DNA of 64,000 nucleotides from Salinibaculum rarum (GTDB taxonomy: Archaea > Halobacteriota > Halobacteria > Halobacteriales > Haloarculaceae), in contig NZ_CP129992.1 in assembly GCF_030505615.1 (NCBI RefSeq), positions 434,001 to 498,000 on the forward strand, read 5' to 3'. The position numbers were made by a program, and so were the translations under genes. Numbering within the stretch: the first letter of the stretch is position 1; every line of letters starts with the position of its first letter. The notes under the pieces are model-generated. The model did no database searches. It was not told the origin of the DNA and was given only the letters and a program-made list of their open reading frames with translations. Of the stretch, positions 62,871-64,000 are shown in pieces.

Positions 62871-63313
62871 AGGGCGGTTCGAGCGGTTGGGTGACGTCAC
62901 CACGCGCGACCCGATTCAGCCGACGACCGGTCATCCGACAGTACCGCGTTCCATCCCAAGAATACATAAGATTCAATATAATAATCAAGATATACCAATT
63001 AGAAATAAAACCAGCTGTTCCGATTGCCGACTATTTGGATTTGCAGGGTTGCGATATATCCGGTATTAAATACCGTCAATTATCCCTATTTGCGGCAATA
63101 TATTCGTACTTTATTCTTTTCACCCGAATATCTCCCATCACCACAAAGTTAGTGAGGTTACCGACTGCGTCAGATATTCCGAGTTGGTCAAATTATAGTA
63201 TTTCAATAATAAAATTTATTTTTATATTTTAGGGGAGTGGAGTACGTTCCAAGAAGTGCCGCCCGGACGTCGATTCCGGCAGGAACTTTTGTGTGCGCGT
63301 CGTCGTCCCGACA
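62871..63313. other. A/T-rich intergenic island without a supported gene
   Basis: 443 bases. From about 62956 to 63235 the sequence is strikingly A/T-rich with many AATAT/TTTAT runs, in contrast to all neighbours. A perfect hairpin CGGTATT-A-AATACCG lies at 63061-63075. A 113-codon frame across it has no coding character. The last 30 bases before 63314 include AACTTTTGTG (about 63284-63293), a possible TATA region for the next gene. Confidence 0.55.
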
Positions 63314-63640
63314 ATGGCCGATTTCGACCCCGAGAAGTTCGAGGACAAGTACGAGCACTACTTCCCGGAACTCCAGCGCGCCTACAAGCAGGCTTTCGAG
63401 ACGATGAACAACACCTACGACTCCGAGTTGATTCACGCTATCGACCAGACAATTTTGGCCGAAAGCGAGCCCTTCTACGAGGGAGACGGGGCGTTTCGGG
63501 TCGAACTCCCCGACAATCCCGTCGAGAAACTCGGCGGCGTCATCGTCGACGAGGAGAAAGCCGAGACGGTGCTGGACCGGTATCTCGACGAGATAGAGGC
63601 GGAACTGCAGAGCGTCTTCGGTTTCGCCGACGAACTGTAA
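63314..63640 (+). CDS. DUF5783 family protein
   Basis: 108 residues from ATG at 63314 (MADFDPEKFEDKYEHYFPEL). Helical, acidic, soluble, with LQRAYKQAFETMNNTYDSELIHAIDQTILAESEPFYE. I believe it is DUF5783, a conserved haloarchaeal family of unknown function. The ATG is preceded by A/T-rich sequence 22-30 bases upstream. No partner genes adjacent on the same strand within the visible region except the NifU-like gene 60 bases later. Confidence 0.7.
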   Translation: MADFDPEKFEDKYEHYFPELQRAYKQAFETMNNTYDSELIHAIDQTILAESEPFYEGDGAFRVELPDNPVEKLGGVIVDEEKAETVLDRYLDEIEAELQSVFGFADEL

Positions 63641-63702
63641 GCGGCGACCCGATGGTGTGAGACCAAAGGACTAAGCACGCGGACTCTCTATATATAGCCA
63701 CT

Positions 63703-64000
63703 ATGAGCACGGAAACCGAGGCCTCCGACGACGACAACGAACTCCGCGAGCGTATCACGAACTTCCTGCGCCGAAACTTCCCGCAGATTCAGATGCACGG
63801 TGGGAGCGCAGCCATCCAGAACCTCGACCGTGACGAAGGGTCGGTCACCATCCAGCTGGGCGGTGCCTGTTCCGGCTGTGGCATCTCCCCGATGACCATC
63901 CAGGCCATCAAGACCCGCATGACCAAGGAGATTCCCGAAATCGACACCGTCCACGCCGACACGGGAATGGGCGGCAACGAGGGGATGGCCGGCGGCGACG
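63703..64000 (+). CDS. NifU C-terminal domain (Nfu-type) Fe-S scaffold, 5' part
   Basis: Starts at ATG 63703 (MSTETEASDDDNELRERITN) and is open at the window edge; 99 residues seen. IQMHGGSAAIQNLDRDEGSV and LGGACSGCGISPMTIQAIKT carry the CxxC (Cys56, Cys59) of Nfu proteins, which deliver [4Fe-4S] clusters to target enzymes. CTCTATATATAG at 63686-63697 lies close before the ATG and may be a promoter with a short leader. The remainder and downstream partners are outside. Confidence 0.9.
   Translation, partial: MSTETEASDDDNELRERITNFLRRNFPQIQMHGGSAAIQNLDRDEGSVTIQLGGACSGCGISPMTIQAIKTRMTKEIPEIDTVHADTGMGGNEGMAGGD

Noticed and set aside
62891..63232. 113-codon frame in the A/T-rich island
   Set aside because: Ile/Phe/Tyr-rich translation simply reflects A/T content, with codon use unlike any gene here.

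Overview
The window is chromosomal-type DNA from a halophilic archaeon (class Halobacteria). It has high GC with strong G/C at third codon positions and very acidic proteins. Many genes appear leaderless, with an A/T-rich TATA-like element about 25-33 bases before the start codon. Family content is haloarchaeal: a HalX response regulator, the MptA-type GTP cyclohydrolase, CTP-dependent riboflavin kinase, CarS for archaeal lipids, RdfA with an archaea-specific SMC-related protein, and twin-arginine lipoproteins. I cannot name the species from sequence alone.

Layout. 1-6.4 kb: the 3' part of a fused TRAP transporter permease, mptA, a HalX regulator, a TrpD2-like phosphoribosyltransferase with an alpha/beta hydrolase, and an unrecognised protein. 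6.5-16.6 kb, mostly on the minus strand: katG, a quinol-type nitric oxide reductase, an aldo/keto reductase, a CinA/MoaB-domain protein, ilvE behind a possible upstream ORF, ribB-ribK, and a DUF502 membrane protein. 16.6-21.3 kb: carS, then the overlapping trio hemC-sumT-hemD (from porphobilinogen to precorrin-2), then a DHH exonuclease.

21.4-41.5 kb is a large cobalamin (corrin ring) locus of three transcription units. Unit A (+) is cbiT-cbiL-cbiF-cbiG-cbiH1-cbiH2, a ferredoxin, a LAGLIDADG-like protein, a cbiX-ferredoxin fusion, a DUF3209 protein and a PQQ-type propeller. Unit B (-) is a fused ChlI/ChlD chelatase subunit, cbtB, cbtA and a [2Fe-2S] protein. Unit C (+) is cobN-cbiC-cbiE-cbiA. 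With hemC-sumT-hemD just upstream, the window carries most steps from porphobilinogen to cobyrinate diamide. It has both an early-type cobalt chelatase (CbiX) and a late-type one (CobN plus ChlID), and two CbiH copies, but no recognisable cbiD or cbiJ. A lipoprotein gene with an archaellin-like C-terminus sits between units A and B, followed by a remnant of the propeller gene's 3' end.

41.5-56 kb is more accessory. It holds a small membrane protein, an alpha/beta-hydrolase-like protein lacking its nucleophile, a large FAD/Fe-S D-lactate/glycolate-type dehydrogenase, and two divergent Tat lipoproteins that share a repeated domain. Next come a nitrate/sulfonate/taurine-type ABC transporter, two paralogous Ig-like proteins of about 480 residues without signal peptides, a flavin reductase and a zinc-ribbon protein between them, and a DoxX protein. 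56-64 kb: archaeal adenylate kinase with a DUF5789 protein, a two-subunit 2-oxoacid:ferredoxin oxidoreductase, the divergent rdfA / SMC-related pair, an A/T-rich island, a DUF5783 protein, and the start of a NifU-type Fe-S scaffold cut by the window end. I saw no tRNA, rRNA, CRISPR array or intact insertion sequence.
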